The notes below the pieces were generated by a model. It saw only the letters and a program-made list of their open reading frames with translations, did no database searches and was not told the origin of the DNA. DNA of 6,492 nucleotides, from the NCBI GenBank assembly GCA_937958665.1, contig CALGNM010000019.1, positions 1-6,492 on the forward strand. The letters are read 5' to 3'. This stretch comes from an uncultured bacterium (lineage in GTDB: Bacteria; Edwardsbacteria; AC1; EtOH8). Positions 6,069 to 6,492 of this stretch are shown here, in pieces; positions within the stretch are counted from its first letter, which is position 1; each line of letters begins with the position of its first letter. The translations under genes were made by a program, and so were the position numbers.

Positions 6069-6446
6069 ACCACCATCCGGGGCAGCAGGGGGTTGATCCG
6101 GGTCACCACCTCGTAGTTGATGGTACCTATCCACTGGGCCATCTGTTCGGCGCTGATGTGTTCCTTGCCCTGCCTTCCCAACAACACTGCCTCGTCCTCA
6201 AGTTTCACCCCGGGGATGTCGGTGACGTCGGCCAGGCAGATGTTCATGCACACCCGGCCCCGGATGGGCGCCCGTTTTCCCCTGATCAACACATGGGCGG
6301 TGTTGGATAGTTTGCGGTCATACCCGTCGTAATAGCCCACCGGCAGGACTGCCAGCCTGGTCCTTCGGGTGGTGCGGAAGGTGCAGCCATAGCTGATGAA
6401 GGAGCCGGAAGGAATCGTTTTTATCTGGGCCACCCTTGTTTTCCAC
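6065..6446 (-). CDS. alr: Alanine racemase, C-terminal part only (truncated by fragment end)
   Basis: Alr is the PLP enzyme that converts L-Ala to D-Ala for peptidoglycan. About 126 genomic residues remain, starting WKTRVAQIK, of a protein usually about 370-380 long. They cover the C-terminal beta domain. PSGSFISYGCTF carries the tyrosine that acts as the second catalytic base. VLPVGYYDGYDR and GKRAPIRGRVCMN (the substrate-carboxylate and active-site entry region), VTDIPG, GTINYEV and the terminal INPLLPR all fit the family. The Asp after VCM, common in studied enzymes, is Asn here, a substitution I believe also occurs in other homologues. The open frame continues to 6463, but the six extra residues (MCSSDL) are translated adapter and must be removed. 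The stop TGA at 6065-6067 overlaps the mazG ATG. PLP-binding Lys, start and promoter lie outside the fragment. Confidence 0.95.
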
Positions 6447-6492
6447 AGATCGGAAGAGCACACGTCTGAACTCCAGTCACCGAATACGATCT
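6447..6492 (+). other. Illumina TruSeq read 2/index adapter
   Basis: AGATCGGAAGAGC begins at 6447 and continues as the standard TruSeq index adapter through ...CTCCAGTCAC at 6480. Eight bases, CGAATACG (6481-6488), occupy the index position, and ATCT begins the P7-side constant sequence. It is synthetic. The first A may be the A-tail of the insert. The left adapter, insert, right adapter and index order is that of an intact library molecule. Confidence 0.98.

Noticed and set aside
45-6446. Search for CRISPR repeats, IS elements, att sites, phage, defence or toxin-antitoxin genes (MazG noted as a name often near toxins)
   Set aside because: No repeat arrays, transposase motifs or terminal inverted repeats were seen. 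This MazG is the two-domain house-cleaning enzyme, next to alr, with no mazEF-like genes nearby.

Overview
This window looks like one assembled or amplified library molecule from an uncultured, diderm (Gram-negative-type) bacterium. Positions 1-44 are the inner part of the Illumina TruSeq universal (P5/read 1) adapter. Positions 6447-6492 are the TruSeq read 2/index adapter with an apparent 8-base index. Only about 45-6446 (roughly 6.4 kb) is therefore biological, and the genes at both ends are cut by the fragment ends, not by biology. The diderm assignment rests on an OmpA-type outer-membrane protein with a signal peptide. The DNA is GC-rich in genes and AT-rich between them, and both tRNAs encode their CCA ends. 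I cannot name the phylum from sequence alone. The long OmpA protein with inserted carboxypeptidase-regulatory-like domains would fit FCB-type or candidate-phylum bacteria, but that is inference.

Left, plus strand: the C-terminal two thirds of clpX (unfoldase of the ClpXP protease), then 40 bp later complete purA (adenylosuccinate synthase). A good sigma70-like promoter (2203-2231) follows and starts an unusual cluster: tRNA-Lys(UUU), a 169-residue cyclic-nucleotide-binding-domain protein with its own strong ribosome binding site, and tRNA-Glu(UUC). The coding gene sits tightly between the two tRNAs (32 nt and 14 nt gaps), with no promoter visible between them.

Middle, plus strand: an AT-rich gap of about 320 bp holds a strong consensus promoter (3076-3105) and a leader of about 195 nt. 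The leader carries an orphan perfect Shine-Dalgarno sequence. The 603-residue OmpA-like gene follows: signal peptide, predicted beta-barrel, two carboxypeptidase-regulatory-like modules and a peptidoglycan-binding OmpA domain. A strong hairpin terminator (5143-5172) closes it.

Right, minus strand, convergent: mazG (NTP pyrophosphohydrolase, 283 residues), whose start overlaps the stop of the upstream gene in an ATGA. That upstream gene is the C-terminal third of an alanine racemase (alr), truncated by the adapter.

The genes are mostly housekeeping: proteolysis, purine synthesis, translation, nucleotide-pool cleaning, cell wall and envelope. I found no CRISPR array, insertion sequence, phage gene, toxin-antitoxin pair or defence system. 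The points worth a second look are the tRNA-protein-tRNA cluster, the long structured leader of the OmpA-like gene, and the adapter ends that create false protein sequence.
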